Source of the DNA: Plantactinospora sp. KBS50
GTDB lineage: Bacteria > Actinomycetota > Actinomycetes > Mycobacteriales > Micromonosporaceae
Reading direction: 5' to 3'
NCBI RefSeq assembly: GCF_002285795.1
Contig: NZ_CP022961.1
Location: forward strand, 1,550,001-1,614,000
Length of the DNA: 64,000 nt
In this document: one piece after another, positions 62,624 through 64,000 of the stretch
How the letters are laid out: each line of letters starts with the position of its first letter
Position numbering within the stretch: the first letter of the stretch is position 1
The notes under the pieces: generated by a model
What the model was told of the DNA's origin: nothing
The model's input: the letters and a program-made list of their open reading frames with translations, nothing else
Databases searched by the model: none
Program-made: the position numbers and the translations under genes

Positions 62624-64000
62624 TGAGAGTTTTCCACCTCGCCCGGTACGAGCTGCGGCGGTTCACCCGCGGCCGGCTGCCCGCCGCGGCGCTGGCCGTG
62701 CTGACGGTCGTCCCGCTGCTGTACGGCGCGCTCTACCTCGCCGCGTTCTGGGACCCCTACGGCAGGCTGGACCGGATCCCGGTGGCCCTGGTGAACGAGG
62801 ACCGCCCGGCCACCGCCACCGATGGCAGCCCGGTGCACGCCGGCCGGGACCTCGCCGACGAACTGGTCGACCGGCGGGTCTTCGACTGGCGGCGGACCGA
62901 CGGGACACGCGCCGAGGCCGGCCTCCGGGACGGCCGGTTCCAGCTGATCTTCGAGATCCCGGCGGACTTCTCCGCCTCGCTGGCCGCGGCGCCCGACCCG
63001 GACCAGCCGGCACGGCCCGGCCAACTGCGGGTGGTCAGCGACGACGCCACGAACTACCTGACCGGGCTGCTCGCCCGAACGGCGTTCACCGAGATCCAGG
63101 CCGCCGCCCGGACCACCGCGAGCAGCGGATACTTCGACCGGATGCTGATCGGCTTCACCGACGCCAAGCAGCGCACGGCCGAGGCGGCCGACGGCGCCGG
63201 GCGGCTGCGGGACGGCCTCGACCGCTCCGGCTCGGGCGCCGGCCAGCTCGCGGACGGGCTCGGCGACGCCGCGGACGGCGCCGACCAGCTCGCCGGCAAC
63301 CTCGCCACCGCCACCGCCGGGGCCGACCAGCTCGCCGACGGCCTCACCACGCTGGCCGCCGGCAGCGCCCAACTGGCCGCCGGCGCCGGACAGGCGGCCA
63401 GCCAGACCCGGGCGGCCGCCACGCAGATCAACACGGCCATCGACACCTGGGAACCGGTGCTGCGCCGCAACGCCACCCGGATCGCCGACGCCGCGACGCT
63501 GATCGCCGACGGTGCGCAGTCCCTGGCCGAGCACCTGGACACCCTGCCGGGCCGGGCCGACGACCTCATCGAGCGGGCCGGGACCGTGCGGGACCGCCTC
63601 GACGCGCTGGCCACCGCACACCCCGAACTCGCCGACGACCCCGACCTGGCGGCGGCCCGGGCCGCCGCCGGGCGCCTGGTCTCCGACGCGCAACGGCTGC
63701 GGTCCACGCTCAGCGACGCGAACCTGGCGAGCTTCCACGACCGGCTGGTCACCGTCGCGGCCACCGCCCGCACGGTCGCGGCCGAGGCGCCGCACCTGGC
63801 CGACGACGTACGCGCCGAGCAGGCCCGGCTCAACCAGCTCGTCGACGGGCTCGGCCAGCTCGCCACCGCCGCCGAGCAGGTCGACCAGGGCAGCCACCGG
63901 GCCGAGCGCGGGGCGGCCGAGCTGCGTACCGGCCTCTACCGGCTGGCCACCGGCGCGCAGGACCTGGACGGCGGTCTCGGCCGGCTCGCCGGCGGCGGCC
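62623..64000 (+). CDS. YhgE/Pip-domain membrane protein (cut by window edge)
   Basis: At least 459 residues; the end is outside the window. The N-terminus has one membrane helix (about 20-45, L-A-V-L-T-V-V-P-L-L-Y-G-A-L-Y) and then P-V-A-L-V-N-E-D, typical of YhgE/Pip and ABC-2-like proteins such as the ESX-linked phage infection protein. A long helical part with L-A-D-G-L and L-A-x-G repeats (about 185-280 and again after 400) follows, predicted as coiled coil outside the membrane. The C-terminal membrane helices are not visible. Confidence 0.85.
   Translation, partial: MRVFHLARYELRRFTRGRLPAAALAVLTVVPLLYGALYLAAFWDPYGRLDRIPVALVNEDRPATATDGSPVHAGRDLADELVDRRVFDWRRTDGTRAEAGLRDGRFQLIFEIPADFSASLAAAPDPDQPARPGQLRVVSDDATNYLTGLLARTAFTEIQAAARTTASSGYFDRMLIGFTDAKQRTAEAADGAGRLRDGLDRSGSGAGQLADGLGDAADGADQLAGNLATATAGADQLADGLTTLAAGSAQLAAGAGQAASQTRAAATQINTAIDTWEPVLRRNATRIADAATLIADGAQSLAEHLDTLPGRADDLIERAGTVRDRLDALATAHPELADDPDLAAARAAAGRLVSDAQRLRSTLSDANLASFHDRLVTVAATARTVAAEAPHLADDVRAEQARLNQLVDGLGQLATAAEQVDQGSHRAERGAAELRTGLYRLATGAQDLDGGLGRLAGGG

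Overview
This is high-GC actinomycete chromosome. The evidence is the strong G/C bias at third codon positions, many GTG starts, and a gene order that follows the conserved actinobacterial core block known from Mycobacterium (ftsY–amt–glnB–glnD–ffh ... rpsP–KH–rimM–trmD–rplS–lepB–rnhB–DUF2469 ... yraN–comM–dprA–xerC ... rpsB–tsf–pyrH–frr–cdsA–rlmN ... DUF2631 ... dxr–rip–ispG–GNAT). The low-complexity protein extensions and paired DUF5753/DUF397 remnants suggest a filamentous actinomycete, probably Micromonosporaceae; the family is an inference.

Region by region. 1-12.3 kb: a PhoD-type phosphatase fragment (minus strand), SRP receptor ftsY, an APH-type kinase and an MFS exporter. The ammonium/PII operon amt-glnB-glnD follows, with a recognisable GlnR box in front. 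Next are a two-component pair and SRP protein ffh. 12.4-22 kb: an amidohydrolase, proS, a DUF402 gene, the ribosomal/RNA-maturation operon rpsP-khpA-rimM-trmD-rplS with a strong terminator, two tandem signal peptidases, a NUDIX hydrolase, rnhB and DUF2469. 22-29.5 kb: a molybdopterin oxidoreductase, an M23 peptidase, a PLP enzyme, a 36-bp minisatellite, and the minus-strand DNA-processing run xerC-dprA-yifB-yraN. 29.7-34.9 kb: a low-complexity membrane protein, a long structured leader, then the translation block rpsB-tsf-pyrH-frr, with hairpins after rpsB, tsf and frr.

34.9-38.2 kb is an insertion between frr and cdsA, which are normally adjacent. It carries an ECF42-like sigma factor with its DGPF/YCII partner and a matching promoter, a perfect 26-bp-arm palindrome, and a decayed DUF5753 regulator fused to a DUF397 gene. 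38.2-42.6 kb: cdsA and rlmN both show frame disruptions in this sequence. A DivIVA-domain protein with hexapeptide repeats and a DUF2631 gene follow.

42.8-56.5 kb is the main accessory region, between the DUF2631 gene and dxr. It holds a metallo-beta-lactamase/Rieske fusion, an FAD oxidoreductase, a TetR regulator and an MMPL exporter sharing an operator. Then come two consecutive polymorphic-toxin tips with candidate immunity genes: a Hint + HYD1-type ADP-ribosyltransferase without its delivery module, and a second orphan tip that keeps only the last residues of a Hint domain. An IS110 element sits inside the transposase gene of an IS5-family element, and a GNAT and a Uma2-type gene close the region.

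56.5-64 kb: the isoprenoid/stress block dxr-rip-ispG and the DUF4081 GNAT gene, with a PadR regulator between them. A degenerate ABC ATPase with a YhgE/Pip membrane protein, behind a TetR-type operator, runs off the end of the window.
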